Origin: an uncultured Alphaproteobacteria bacterium
Lineage (GTDB): Bacteria; Pseudomonadota; Alphaproteobacteria; Rs-D84
Direction of reading: 5' to 3'
NCBI GenBank assembly: GCA_905233975.1
Contig: CAJOGD010000006.1
Span: 26,864-90,863 of the forward strand
DNA: 64,000 nucleotides
This document shows, piece after piece, positions 24,359 to 33,758 of this stretch. The notes beneath the pieces are model-generated. The model searched no databases, was not told where the DNA came from, and was given only the letters and a program-made list of their open reading frames with translations. Numbering within the stretch: position 1 is the first letter of the stretch; each line of letters opens with the position of its first letter. A program made the position numbers and the translations under genes.

Positions 24359-25249
24359 ATGTTGATGTATGTTTTTGCGGTCTGTGACTTTCTGTGTCGT
24401 TTTATTCCTGTGCGTCGTTGGCGCCTTTATATGCGGCGTGTAAAGTTGTTCGATTGGTATCGTAAATATAACGCGTTAAAACGGTCTTTCCCAAACCTTG
24501 ACTTTTATGACGTCAAAATGATAAAGGAAGAATGGAGTATTGGTTTCATTGTCGAAGGCAAATTCGTATTCAAAGTTGGCAAAACATTGGATACCAAGGT
24601 TCCAACAAATGAACTTATTCGTGAAAAGCGTATAACCGACGCACTGGGGTCGGTCACGCCGGTCCGCATATCTTGCATTCGCGTTATCCAGGCGGGCGAA
24701 TATTTATTCTATCGGTATCCTTTTATTCCGGGGAAAAATTTGAACGCTTTTCCCATTGATAAAATAACCGAAAATCGCGAAAAGTTGGCTCAGCAAATTG
24801 CAAAGTTTATCTATAAAACACATAATGCAAAGCCAATCGAAATAAATGATCTAAAGGCGGGCGACGGCGATGGTTGGAATCATAACGCGCTGTGCAACGG
24901 TGTGATTATCGACCCGGAAACAATGGAAATTTCCGGAATCGTTGGTTGGGAACACGCCGGTTGGGGCACATTGGAAACGGAATTTACAAACGCGGTTGCC
25001 CTGTCCGATATACTGCGTGAATCCGGACTTGGTGCGGCGATTCGTGATGAATATGCACACATACTTGAACGGGTTGCGGCAAAACAGCAAAAACAAGAAG
25101 AAAGAATGAAAGCGCGCGCGGCTGCTGCGGCCGCCGCCGCAGAAGCAGAGGCACAACAGGCCCAAGCAGAAGCGCAAGAAACATCAGAAGAAGCCCCGCA
25201 AGAGGTCCAACAGGAGGTTCAAGAAGTCCCCGAAGACCAACAGGCCTAG
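24359..25249 (+). CDS. APH/choline-kinase-fold protein, probably a pseudokinase
   Basis: 296 aa from the ATG at 24359 with AGCGAGGAAATT upstream. Residues about 40-225 follow an aminoglycoside-phosphotransferase fold: FVFKVGKT (Lys of the nucleotide pocket), LFYRYPFIPGKNL hinge, then GWNHNALCNGVIIDPETMEI where HGDxxxxN would be expected, and GIVGWEHAGWGTLETEF where the metal-binding Asp of I(D)WE is Gly. Missing catalytic and metal residues argue for a non-catalytic role. The C-terminal ~55 residues are a low-complexity Ala/Glu/Gln tail. Overlaps miaA tail to tail by 4 nt. Confidence 0.6.
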   Translation: MLMYVFAVCDFLCRFIPVRRWRLYMRRVKLFDWYRKYNALKRSFPNLDFYDVKMIKEEWSIGFIVEGKFVFKVGKTLDTKVPTNELIREKRITDALGSVTPVRISCIRVIQAGEYLFYRYPFIPGKNLNAFPIDKITENREKLAQQIAKFIYKTHNAKPIEINDLKAGDGDGWNHNALCNGVIIDPETMEISGIVGWEHAGWGTLETEFTNAVALSDILRESGLGAAIRDEYAHILERVAAKQQKQEERMKARAAAAAAAAEAEAQQAQAEAQETSEEAPQEVQQEVQEVPEDQQA

Positions 25250-26127
25250 CAACGATTTAAATCGTCATCATTTGGAATATTATTAATTGTAATATCGGCA
25301 TTGAACTGTGTTTTAAACCATGTTCTTTGCCGTTTTGCATATTGGTTTGTTTTTGTTATCCATTCATTAATCGCCATATCGCGCGTTATCTTTCCGGTTA
25401 TATAATCACACAACTGTGCCGCACCAATGGCGCGATTCGGATTCAGGTTATTGTCAACTATATATTGCGCCTCCGCCATGGCGCCCCCAGACAGCATCAT
25501 TGGAATTCGCGCGGCGATACGTTCATGCAATATGTCCAGTGGCGGATTTATTAAAATCCGTCGTGGCGTTGGTAAAATTGCGCCAACACGTGGTTCATTC
25601 CACCATTCGGTTATATGGCGGCCGGTTTGCAAAAAAACCTCTAGTGCGCGGGCCACGCGTTGCGAATCCGTTGCGCCGGTATTCGCAACCATCGCACGTG
25701 CCGCATCCAAATTTTTTGATACAATTTCACGTGCGCGCGCACGAATTTCCGGCGATATTTCGGGAATTTCCGCAATTCCGTTCACAATTCCATTTATGTA
25801 ATATCCCGTTCCGCCGACAAAAATCGGCACCAGGCCACTTGCGCACGCCGCATCATATTCGCGCCGGGCAAGTTTGATATAGTCGGCCACACTGATTTGT
25901 TCGGCAAGCGTCAAAATAGAAAACAACCGATACGGCACGCCGTCTATTTCGTCCGCGAGGGTGCGACCGGCAAATGGACTTGCCGATATATTTTCAATAC
26001 CGCGATAAATTTGCACACTGTCGCAATTTATGATTGCGCCACGAACGGCACGTGCCAATTTATGTGCAAAATCAGACTTACCCGAAGCGGTTGGACCGGC
26101 GATAATATATGCGCTTGCTGTATTCAT
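25246..26127 (-). CDS. miaA: tRNA dimethylallyltransferase MiaA
   Basis: 293 aa. Adds the dimethylallyl group to N6 of A37 in tRNAs reading UNN codons. P-loop AGPTASGKSDFA, CDSVQIYRGI, GVPYRLFSIL, and VGGTGYYINGIVNGI are all diagnostic; the end KRQRTWFKTQFNADI matches the family's RYAKRQ.TWF motif. Start is the ATG at 26127, 7 nt after a TATAAT; an upstream in-frame start lies in the promoter. Confidence 0.95.
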   Translation of the reverse strand: MNTASAYIIAGPTASGKSDFAHKLARAVRGAIINCDSVQIYRGIENISASPFAGRTLADEIDGVPYRLFSILTLAEQISVADYIKLARREYDAACASGLVPIFVGGTGYYINGIVNGIAEIPEISPEIRARAREIVSKNLDAARAMVANTGATDSQRVARALEVFLQTGRHITEWWNEPRVGAILPTPRRILINPPLDILHERIAARIPMMLSGGAMAEAQYIVDNNLNPNRAIGAAQLCDYITGKITRDMAINEWITKTNQYAKRQRTWFKTQFNADITINNIPNDDDLNRC

Positions 26128-26134
26128 GTATTGG

Positions 26135-26162
26135 ATTATACCGCACAATCCGACAAATTCAA
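26135..26162 (-). promoter_or_regulatory. Predicted miaA promoter (leaderless)
   Basis: Minus-strand TTGAAT, 16-nt spacer, TATAAT, then 7 nt to the ATG. Confidence 0.65.
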
Positions 26163-26180
26163 GCCCACCCAAAAATCAGA

Positions 26181-26209
26181 TTGGATTTTTCGTTAAATGG
26201 TGCTATGAT
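26181..26209 (+). promoter_or_regulatory. Predicted gap promoter
   Basis: TTGGAT, 17-nt spacer, TATGAT, with a 28-nt leader carrying AGGAAGG before the ATG; in contrast to the leaderless neighbours. Confidence 0.65.
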
Positions 26210-26243
26210 ACCTTGGCATAAACAAAACAAAGGAAGGTATATT

Positions 26244-27242
26244 ATGTCAAAAGTAAAAGTTGCAATTAATGGATTTGGCCGTATTGGGCGTTTGGTTCTG
26301 CGCGCGGCATTGGAATCTGGACGTGATGATATTGAATTTGTCGCGGTAAATGATTTGGCGCCGGCGGAACAAAATGCATATTTGTTGCAGTATGATTCTG
26401 TGCATGGCAAATTGCCGATGGACGTGAAATTGGAAGGCGACACAATCATTGTCGGCAAACATCACATTAAATGTATCGCTGAAAAGGACCCAACAAAGTT
26501 GCCCTGGGCCGAATTGGGCGTTGATATTGTTATGGAATGTACGGGATTATTCACAGCGGCGGACAAGGCGCACGTGCATATCGATTGTGGTGCCCGGCGC
26601 GTTTTGGTTTCGGCACCGTCTGCGGGCGCGGATAAAACGATTGTCTTTGGCGTGAATCAAGATACATTGACCAAAGATGACATCATCGTTTCAAATGCGT
26701 CCTGTACAACAAACTGTCTTGCCCCGGTGGCACAGGTTTTGGACGAACAGTTTGGAATCGTATCGGGCTGGATGACGACGGTTCATGCATACACCGGCGA
26801 CCAACAATTGTTGGATAAAAATCACAAAGATTTCCGTCGGGCGCGTGCGGCGGCGCTTTCCATGATTCCGACCAGCACCGGTGCCGCCAAGGCGATTGGA
26901 TTGGTGCTGCCGAATTTGGCCGGCAAATTAGATGGTATCGCAATTCGTGTTCCAACACCGGATGTGTCGGTTGTGGAATTGGTTGTGAATTTGAACAAAG
27001 ATGTCACCGCGGAACAAGTGAACGACGCAATGCACGCGGCGGAATCCAAGACATTTGGTTATAACGAATTGCCATTGGTATCGATTGACTTTACGCACGA
27101 CGCGCACAGTTCAATCTTTGATTCAACGCAAACACGTGTGTTGGGCGACCGGTTGGTTCATGTGACCGCATGGTATGACAACGAATGGGGCTTTTCAAAC
27201 CGCATGAGTGATACCGCCGTCGCGATGGGCAAATTGTTATAA
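26244..27242 (+). CDS. gap: Glyceraldehyde-3-phosphate dehydrogenase, type I
   Basis: 332 aa. NAD-binding start VKVAINGFGRIGRLVLRA, catalytic SNASCTTNCLAP, and C-terminal WYDNEWGFSNR are all intact. Oxidises glyceraldehyde-3-phosphate in glycolysis. The start is set by AGGAAGG at 26231-26237. Single gene unit with its own promoter and terminator, as expected for a highly expressed enzyme. Confidence 0.97.
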   Translation: MSKVKVAINGFGRIGRLVLRAALESGRDDIEFVAVNDLAPAEQNAYLLQYDSVHGKLPMDVKLEGDTIIVGKHHIKCIAEKDPTKLPWAELGVDIVMECTGLFTAADKAHVHIDCGARRVLVSAPSAGADKTIVFGVNQDTLTKDDIIVSNASCTTNCLAPVAQVLDEQFGIVSGWMTTVHAYTGDQQLLDKNHKDFRRARAAALSMIPTSTGAAKAIGLVLPNLAGKLDGIAIRVPTPDVSVVELVVNLNKDVTAEQVNDAMHAAESKTFGYNELPLVSIDFTHDAHSSIFDSTQTRVLGDRLVHVTAWYDNEWGFSNRMSDTAVAMGKLL

Positions 27243-27257
27243 AACATCAAGAACTTT

Positions 27258-27288
27258 GAAACCGCCGCAACCTGTGGCGGTTTTTTTG
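27258..27288 (+). terminator. gap terminator
   Basis: ACCGCC/GGCGGT stem (27261-27281) followed by seven T residues. Confidence 0.85.
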
Positions 27289-27356
27289 GTTCTCTGAAAA
27301 ACATTGAAATAACGCGTAATTGTGTTAACATCTTCGTCACAAAAGGATCATGATTT

Positions 27357-27866
27357 ATGAATAATAAAAAAGCAAAAAAATTATTGCGCAGTGGTTCGAT
27401 ATATAACGATATAGATTTTTCATCGTGTCCAAAAGGAGAAATCAAACCTGCGGTTCAGGCGGCGTACAAAAAGCGGTTGATGGATTATATAAAGTGTTCT
27501 TCTCTTAATTATACGCGGAATTCTGTGTATGATAATGCAACCCAATGCGGTCTTGTTGCAAAGTTGAATGCGGAACAAAAAGCGTTATTGAAGAAAATAT
27601 CACGCAATACCGAAATACAACGCATTTGCTTTGTGACAAACAGATGTTTGGGACTCATGATGGCGACATTGGCCATCGGCACTATGGCGTGCCAGTTCCT
27701 GGCCCCCGACAACCTGTATAAAACAATTCAAATACCAGAAATACAAATATTTATTGCGGTTGCATTATCTGTTATACCCGGCATATTGATTGATGAATTT
27801 GAATCAGAAAAAACACAAAAATGTGTCAACAGAATCGCCGAAATCGGATTTGGAAAGCGCAAATAA
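27357..27866 (+). CDS. Unknown membrane protein with two transmembrane segments
   Basis: 169 aa. A basic 90-residue cytosolic part (KKAKKLLRSGS at the start), then two hydrophobic stretches, about residues 97-114 (LGLMMATLAIGTMACQFL) and 128-143 (IFIAVALSVIPGIL), and a charged tail. AAAGGA precedes the ATG; own terminator follows. No family recognised. Confidence 0.65.
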   Translation: MNNKKAKKLLRSGSIYNDIDFSSCPKGEIKPAVQAAYKKRLMDYIKCSSLNYTRNSVYDNATQCGLVAKLNAEQKALLKKISRNTEIQRICFVTNRCLGLMMATLAIGTMACQFLAPDNLYKTIQIPEIQIFIAVALSVIPGILIDEFESEKTQKCVNRIAEIGFGKRK

Positions 27867-27875
27867 AGGTGAATT

Positions 27876-27905
27876 AAACTGCCGCAAATCGCGGCGGTTT
27901 TTGTT
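27876..27905 (+). terminator. Terminator after 27357-27866
   Basis: Stem AACTGCCGC / GCGGCGGTT with a short loop and T run; near the murA stop and may serve both strands. Confidence 0.8.
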
Positions 27906-27920
27906 AAGAATTTTTTGAAA

Positions 27921-29195
27921 TTATTTTTCTTTTACCCTGGATATTTTCGCATCAACGTTTGATAATTTACCGACCAAATCCACATATCCACGCTCTAAAT
28001 GGTATAGATGCCTAACAAAAGTGTCGCCTTGGGCCGCCAGCCCCATCAGGACCAATGCGAAACCAGCCCGCAAATCACTGGCCGTCACTATGCAACCGTC
28101 CAATTTTTCCACACCCTGAACGACGGCAGAGTTTGGTGTATTTTTGTCTATGTGTGCGCCCATACGCATCAGTTCTGGGGCATGCATCAAACGATTTTCA
28201 AAAATATTTTCTGTAATCGTTGAATCGCCTTTGGCGGTGGTCATCAATGCCATAAACTGGGCCTGTAAATCCGTCGGAAAGCCCGGATAGCCCGCCGTAA
28301 TAATATCTTGGCCTTTCAGTTCCCGCCCACGCGCATCAACGACAATGGTATTTTGTGTGCTTTGAATATCAACACCACTTTTGTGCAAAATATCTAATGG
28401 CAGCCCCAATGTCCCTGCATCCGCATTTTTCAATTCCAATTTGCCACGTGTAATCGCCGCCGCAACCGCATAAGACCCTGCCTCTATCCTGTCCGCGATA
28501 ATTTTGTGGGTTGTGCCGGTTAACTTTTTTACACCCTCTATTTGGACCACAGATTCCCCGGCCCCGGATACTTTTGCGCCCATAGAATTTAACATGTTTG
28601 CCAAATCGACTATTTCGGGTTCACGCGCCGCATTATTGATGATTGTTTGGCCGTTCGCCAATGTTGCCGCCATCAAGACATTGCATGTGGCACCCACAGA
28701 CGGCGTCTTGAAATTTAATTCCGCCCCATGTAATCCATGTTCCGCATTTGCAACAATATATCCGTTTTGAATATTTATATCGGCACCCATCTGTTTCAGT
28801 GAATCCACGTGCATATCAACCGGGCGCGCCCCAATGACGCACCCGCCCGGCATAGAAACCGTTGCGGCCCCATTCCTTGCCAACAATGGCCCCAACACAT
28901 AGTAAGAGGCCCGCATTTGGCGAACCAAATCATACGGTGCGACACTGTTTGTGATTACCTGTGTGTGGTATGTATATTTATCGGCATTTTCCATGTCTTT
29001 TGCGCAATTTGTCCCAAGATTCGCCAAAATCTTGCCCATAAACTGTGTATCCGACAACCAGGGTACATTTTCCAATGTGACCGGTTCGTTGGTCAAAAGG
29101 GTCGCGCACATTGCCGGCAAAGTCGCATTTTTCGAACCACTAATTGGGACAATTCCATAAAGTGGGGTGCCACCGGTAATTTTTAACATATCCAT
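27921..29195 (-). CDS. murA: UDP-N-acetylglucosamine 1-carboxyvinyltransferase MurA
   Basis: 424 aa. First committed step of peptidoglycan synthesis. Seen: start ITGGTPLYGIVPISGSKNATLPA, catalytic-loop GGCVIGARPVD with the fosfomycin-target Cys, SVGATCNVLMAA, and TDLQAQFMAL. The Cys (not Asp) suggests fosfomycin sensitivity at the enzyme level. AGAGGAT precedes the ATG. Confidence 0.97.
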   Translation of the reverse strand: MDMLKITGGTPLYGIVPISGSKNATLPAMCATLLTNEPVTLENVPWLSDTQFMGKILANLGTNCAKDMENADKYTYHTQVITNSVAPYDLVRQMRASYYVLGPLLARNGAATVSMPGGCVIGARPVDMHVDSLKQMGADINIQNGYIVANAEHGLHGAELNFKTPSVGATCNVLMAATLANGQTIINNAAREPEIVDLANMLNSMGAKVSGAGESVVQIEGVKKLTGTTHKIIADRIEAGSYAVAAAITRGKLELKNADAGTLGLPLDILHKSGVDIQSTQNTIVVDARGRELKGQDIITAGYPGFPTDLQAQFMALMTTAKGDSTITENIFENRLMHAPELMRMGAHIDKNTPNSAVVQGVEKLDGCIVTASDLRAGFALVLMGLAAQGDTFVRHLYHLERGYVDLVGKLSNVDAKISRVKEK

Positions 29196-29305
29196 TTAAA
29201 ATCCTCTTTGAATGGCAGACTACCATAAAAAATCCGAAGTTCAAAGGTTATTTGTCGTGCCCATAATTGTTGAAAATCATTGACACGACACGTGGATTTT
29301 TTCGG

Positions 29306-30304
29306 TTATTTCAACCCCAGCGCAAGTTTGGCGCGGTTCAATGTTTCCGACGCCACGACACGTGCCTTGGTCGCACCATCGTCCAAAATAGCGTTCAGCA
29401 CGTCGGTCTGTTTAAATCGCGCATAATTCGCCTGAATCTTGGCCAACAATTCGCAAACCGCATCGGCCACCGCACGTTTGAAATCGCCATACCCGACACC
29501 CGCAAAGCGTTTTTCGATTGAATCGATACTTTCGCCGGTTGTGGCGGCAAGAATGCTTATCAAATTCGAAATTCCGGGTTTTGCTTCCTCGTCAAAGCGG
29601 ACAACTGATTCGCTATCTGTGACGGCGGACATGATCTTTTTACGGGCCAGTTTCAAATCGTCCCGCAAAAATATCGTTCCCATATTACGTTCATCATCTG
29701 ATTTATTCATCTTTTCCGATAAATTTTGCAGATTTAAAATTTTGTTCCCAACCGGCGCGATATAAACATCGGGATCATCGAAAGTCTTGCCGTATCGTTT
29801 GTTAAAACGCTGAGACAAATCACGCGTAAGTTCTACGTGCTGTTGCTGGTCCAACCCAACGGGGACAATAGCGGTATTATACAATAGAATATCAGCGGCC
29901 ATTAGTGGCGGATACACGAACAATCCGGTTTCAATTCCATGTTTCCCCATGGATTGCGATTTCAATTTGAACTGTGTCATGCGCGACAATTCGCCCATGT
30001 GGGTTTGAAAGGTCATAATAAAACCCAAAACCCCATGTTCCATAACGTCGCTTTGCCGGAATATTATCGTTTGTTCCGGGTCAACGCCGCATGCAAGATA
30101 CATCGCCATACAATCATCGATTGCCGCACGCAAATCTGCCGGATCACGTGGCGACGTTATGGCATGCAAATCGGCCACAAAAATATAACTTTTGTATTGT
30201 TTTTGACGCGTCACAAAATTCTTGATAGCGCCCAAATAATTGCCCAGTGTAAGATTTCCACTTGGTCGCACACCGGTTAACATAACCTTTTCTTTGTTAT
30301 TCAT
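29306..30304 (-). CDS. trpS: Tryptophanyl-tRNA synthetase
   Basis: 332 aa class I synthetase. HIGH-equivalent RPSGNLTLGNYLGAI; MAADILLYNTAIVPVGLDQ for tryptophan binding; the KMSKS loop reads EKMNKSDDE, with Asn for the first Ser, a tolerated variant. AAAGGA upstream. Confidence 0.95.
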   Translation of the reverse strand: MNNKEKVMLTGVRPSGNLTLGNYLGAIKNFVTRQKQYKSYIFVADLHAITSPRDPADLRAAIDDCMAMYLACGVDPEQTIIFRQSDVMEHGVLGFIMTFQTHMGELSRMTQFKLKSQSMGKHGIETGLFVYPPLMAADILLYNTAIVPVGLDQQQHVELTRDLSQRFNKRYGKTFDDPDVYIAPVGNKILNLQNLSEKMNKSDDERNMGTIFLRDDLKLARKKIMSAVTDSESVVRFDEEAKPGISNLISILAATTGESIDSIEKRFAGVGYGDFKRAVADAVCELLAKIQANYARFKQTDVLNAILDDGATKARVVASETLNRAKLALGLK

Positions 30305-30469
30305 AAAAAATCCTTTGTTTAATGATTAAACTTAACGGGTTAGAAAAATATTAAAAGTATAGAAAGTACAGGCTGTGATTACAGCCACCAAGTGAACGAA
30401 CAAAATGAAATTTGCGTTTTCATGCCAATAATTGTATTGCAAATTTTTCCAAAAGTCAAGATATGTGGA

Positions 30470-30796
30470 TTAAACGCGCACTATGCCGCCGTTCGTCAGA
30501 TGGAATATTCCATGCAACACATTGGTTTTGTCGCAACACCATTTTTGCCACGCTTTGTTACGATCCGGCGAAGTGGCATAACGACCATCTTCCAACATAT
30601 AATATAAATTTTCACCACTGTTGGTTCCACCCATGGACACACCCCTAAATACGTCCGCCTTTTTACGGCCATCTTTTGCAAATTCGCCACCAAGGTAATA
30701 CAGTATTACTAAAAAACCACGTCGTTTAATTAAATAAAATTCACCTACGTGGAAACGATCCCCAGGACGACGTTTTTGTTGAACCCATTGTGCCAT
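30470..30796 (-). CDS. Unknown 108-residue basic protein
   Basis: Start at the ATG at 30796 after a GGAG site; a longer frame to 30856 has none. Basic and aromatic, with PGDRFHVGEFYLIKRRGFLV and a Cys pair (KWCCDK). No signal peptide or family recognised. About 165 nt between it and trpS hold only a small GGCTG/CAGCC hairpin (about 30371-30388). Confidence 0.55.
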   Translation of the reverse strand: MAQWVQQKRRPGDRFHVGEFYLIKRRGFLVILYYLGGEFAKDGRKKADVFRGVSMGGTNSGENLYYMLEDGRYATSPDRNKAWQKWCCDKTNVLHGIFHLTNGGIVRV

Positions 30797-30864
30797 ATCA
30801 ATACTCCGTATTATATCTCTTTGGAAAAGACTAACACAAGAAAACCACTTTGTCAAATTTTCGA

Positions 30865-31563
30865 TTACTTAAACACCACCGAAATCATTTTCTCTAGCGT
30901 TTTGCCGTTGGATTTGCCGTCGTATGCGATTTTGCCGTCTTGCAAAATATACGCATAATCGGTCAGCGGCAACAGTGTTTTCAAATTATGTTCAACAATT
31001 ACAAACGCGGTGCCGGTGCGTTCTTGCAAATCTTTGATTTTGTGAAACACATCGTTTATAAGTTTCGGCGACAAACCAATCGACGGTTCGTCCATTAAAA
31101 TCATCTTTGGTTTGCCAACCAGTCCGCGCGCCAACGCGACCATTTGCTGTTGCCCGCCCGAGAGTTCGCCCGCCGGGCCCGACAACTTGGCCCGCAAATC
31201 CGGAAAATATTTCAAAACATCGTCCAGATATTTCGGGAACAGCGACCGATCCACCCAAGAATGTGTCGCCAATTCCAAATTTTCCATAACGGACATTTCT
31301 GGGAACACACGATTTTTTTGCGGAATAAAACAAATGCCATTTTTAACAAGGCTTTGTGGCGTCGGGCGCATTTTCTTGCCGTCCAAATAAATTTCACCGC
31401 CCATTGGTTTAATCACACCAAACGCGGTCTTTAACAGCGTGGATTTTCCCGCGCCGTTCGCACCCATGATAACCGTTATGCAATTATCACGAAAGACAAC
31501 CGATATGTCATTCAATATCGCCTTTTTACCATACCCCGCCTTGATATTTTTTAGTTCTAGCAT
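30865..31563 (-). CDS. livF: Branched-chain amino-acid-type ABC transporter ATPase LivF
   Basis: 232 aa. Walker A IMGANGAGKSTLL, signature ELSGGQQQMVALARGL, Walker B MILMDEPSIGLSP, H-loop IVEHN. The GLSP after the Walker B is typical of LivF. Last gene of a 12-gene operon, 2 nt after the binding-protein gene upstream. Energises import together with LivG. Confidence 0.95.
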   Translation of the reverse strand: MLELKNIKAGYGKKAILNDISVVFRDNCITVIMGANGAGKSTLLKTAFGVIKPMGGEIYLDGKKMRPTPQSLVKNGICFIPQKNRVFPEMSVMENLELATHSWVDRSLFPKYLDDVLKYFPDLRAKLSGPAGELSGGQQQMVALARGLVGKPKMILMDEPSIGLSPKLINDVFHKIKDLQERTGTAFVIVEHNLKTLLPLTDYAYILQDGKIAYDGKSNGKTLEKMISVVFK

Positions 31564-31565
31564 TT

Positions 31566-32648
31566 TTATTCCTTTATCGCCACAGGTCTACCATTTTCCA
31601 TTTTTTTGATTGTTGTTTCAGAATAAATCAATCCGTCTGCATCTATTTGCATTTTGCCACGTGGGCTGATGTATTCTGTTGAAATTTGTTTTATATTTTT
31701 TGCCATATCGTCATCATTTTGATTCATTGGCAAACCATATTTTTCAATAAAGTTCGCAATCAACATAACACTGTCATATGTATTGATACTAGCGGCCTGG
31801 GGTGCTGATTTGAACCGTTTCGAATATGTTGTGTTAAATTCATCATCGGCATTTTTCAAATCAACAAAAGGCTGGTTATTGAATAATTCTGGATTTTCTG
31901 TGAATGCGAAAATCAAGAAAGAACTTAATTCGCTACTATATTCGTCACGCAACATTTGTTTGGCAAATAATGACAAAGCAGGTTCCACAAGGTGCACAAA
32001 AACCATATCAGGTTTATTCTTGACAATTTTCGCGGCATCTGATGCAAAATCGCGCTGTTCCATATTTACGCGTACCACAGACAACACTTTGATATTATTC
32101 GCCTTTAATACGGGCTGTAATGTTTGCAGTATAAATTCACTGGAAACATGATTAAAAGTCACTAAAGATATTGTTTTCATATTTTTAAATTTCATGTAAT
32201 CAACCAATTTTTGCGATGCATCGCGCACAGAATAACTGTTTACATAATTGAATTTATTATCACCGATGGAGCTGTCCGCCGCAGATGAAATATGCAAAAC
32301 TCTATCTTTATCTGCCAATGGTTTAATAATCTTGCCTGTGGCAGTATTAAAAGATACAATACCGGCAACATTATCTATCTTTACCAATTTTGTATATATT
32401 GAAACGGTCTTGGCGGGCGCCAGTCCCATATCTTCAGCAATAAATTCATATTTATATTTGTTTTGTGTATTTTTATTTAATTGTTCAACCGCCATAATTG
32501 CACCGTTCTGGGCCGCCGTTCCCATTTGTGCTGCCCCACCTGTCAAAGGCAAAACTCCACCAATCTTTACCACCGGCTTATCGGATTTTTCACGGTCACA
32601 ACCCGCGATTGCCAACACCGCACCCAAAACACACAAAAGTTTTTTCAT
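31566..32648 (-). CDS. Periplasmic-binding lipoprotein, Liv paralogue 1
   Basis: 360 aa, Peripla_BP_6 (LivJ/LivK) fold. Lipobox LAIAGCD, then VVKIGGVLPLTGGAAQMGTA, the opening strand and ligand loop. Asp at +2 suggests retention in the inner membrane. Closest in the array to the copy at 39666-40736: both end GLIYSETTIKKMENGRP-like. Mid region AADSSIGDNKFNYVNSYSVRD carries the divergent ligand-side residues. Confidence 0.9.
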   Translation of the reverse strand: MKKLLCVLGAVLAIAGCDREKSDKPVVKIGGVLPLTGGAAQMGTAAQNGAIMAVEQLNKNTQNKYKYEFIAEDMGLAPAKTVSIYTKLVKIDNVAGIVSFNTATGKIIKPLADKDRVLHISSAADSSIGDNKFNYVNSYSVRDASQKLVDYMKFKNMKTISLVTFNHVSSEFILQTLQPVLKANNIKVLSVVRVNMEQRDFASDAAKIVKNKPDMVFVHLVEPALSLFAKQMLRDEYSSELSSFLIFAFTENPELFNNQPFVDLKNADDEFNTTYSKRFKSAPQAASINTYDSVMLIANFIEKYGLPMNQNDDDMAKNIKQISTEYISPRGKMQIDADGLIYSETTIKKMENGRPVAIKE

Positions 32649-32651
32649 TTC

Positions 32652-33749
32652 CTACTCCTTTATTATAACCTGTTCGCCGTTTTTGATTTGTTTCATTACC
32701 CCGGGCAAGGCAATACCACCATCGGCATCTATCGTCAATGTGCCGAGTGGCGTTTTTAGTCCATTTGTATGTTCCATAATAGATTTTACCACATTTTCGG
32801 GGGCGGGTTTTTGGCCGGGTTCGGCCGCCGCATTTTCCCACGCATTGGTTAAGACATGCAACATGGTATAGGCAAATTCCCCATAGTTCAGATTTTTATC
32901 GCCAATAACCCGTTCAAACTGTTCCACAAATTCCGGTGTGGCCGCCGCATCGTCAACATACCACATGCCTTCGGCCAAGGATTTGTCTTTTAGTGTTGCG
33001 ATCGTCCATATCCCCGTAACCGGAATATTTAACTTTGCCCGTTTCATGGCACGCAGGAACAAATCGTTTTCCGGTGGAATGGCTTCAAAGATTAAAATGT
33101 CCGGGGATTCCTTTCTGATTTTTTCAATCATGACATCAAAATTTTTGTCGCCGGGGTTGATAGAATACGCGGATTTCATTTTCACATCTTTGTTTGCGGG
33201 CGCCATGCTTTTAAAAGCGTCCACGATGGCAACACTGGCCGCGTCACTGGTTAAAACAACCGTACTAAATGTTTTCAGGTTGTTTTTCCGCATATAGTCA
33301 AAAGTTTTCTCTATCACATTGTTGACGTCCGTAGCAATACGAAAGTTAAAATCGCCAATCGCGACCTTTGGATCGGCGGCAAAACTCATCTGAATAACTT
33401 TCTTTTGTTCGGCAATTGGATTCATTACCATTCCCTGCGACGATGTAAGCGACAACATGGCGTCGGCCTTGTCCATACTTGTGACCTTTTGTGCCGCCAT
33501 CGCCGTTTTAGACGTGGAAAATTGCGCGTCTTCCAATATGGCCCTATATTTATATTTTGCGTTCGGATTATTTTTTTCAAATTCCGACAAATACCAATCC
33601 GAAACTTTTTGGGCCGTATCACCAAACATCGCGCCGTCGCCACTCATTGGGTACAAAAAGGCGATTTTTACCACCGGTTTATCAGATTGTTCGCGGTCAC
33701 AACCCGCGATTGCCAATACTGCACACAAAATCAGAAAGATTCTTTTCAT
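32652..33749 (-). CDS. Periplasmic-binding lipoprotein, Liv paralogue 2
   Basis: 365 aa. Lipobox LAIAGCD; opening VVKIAFLYPMSGDGAMFGDT is unlike the usual G.xxPLSG, so the ligand may differ. AADPKVAIGDFNFRIATDVN in the hinge region. Ends MKQIKNGEQVIIKE, like paralogues 1 and 6. Intergenic distance to its neighbours is 3-9 nt. Confidence 0.9.
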   Translation of the reverse strand: MKRIFLILCAVLAIAGCDREQSDKPVVKIAFLYPMSGDGAMFGDTAQKVSDWYLSEFEKNNPNAKYKYRAILEDAQFSTSKTAMAAQKVTSMDKADAMLSLTSSQGMVMNPIAEQKKVIQMSFAADPKVAIGDFNFRIATDVNNVIEKTFDYMRKNNLKTFSTVVLTSDAASVAIVDAFKSMAPANKDVKMKSAYSINPGDKNFDVMIEKIRKESPDILIFEAIPPENDLFLRAMKRAKLNIPVTGIWTIATLKDKSLAEGMWYVDDAAATPEFVEQFERVIGDKNLNYGEFAYTMLHVLTNAWENAAAEPGQKPAPENVVKSIMEHTNGLKTPLGTLTIDADGGIALPGVMKQIKNGEQVIIKE

Positions 33750-33758
33750 TTTTACCCC

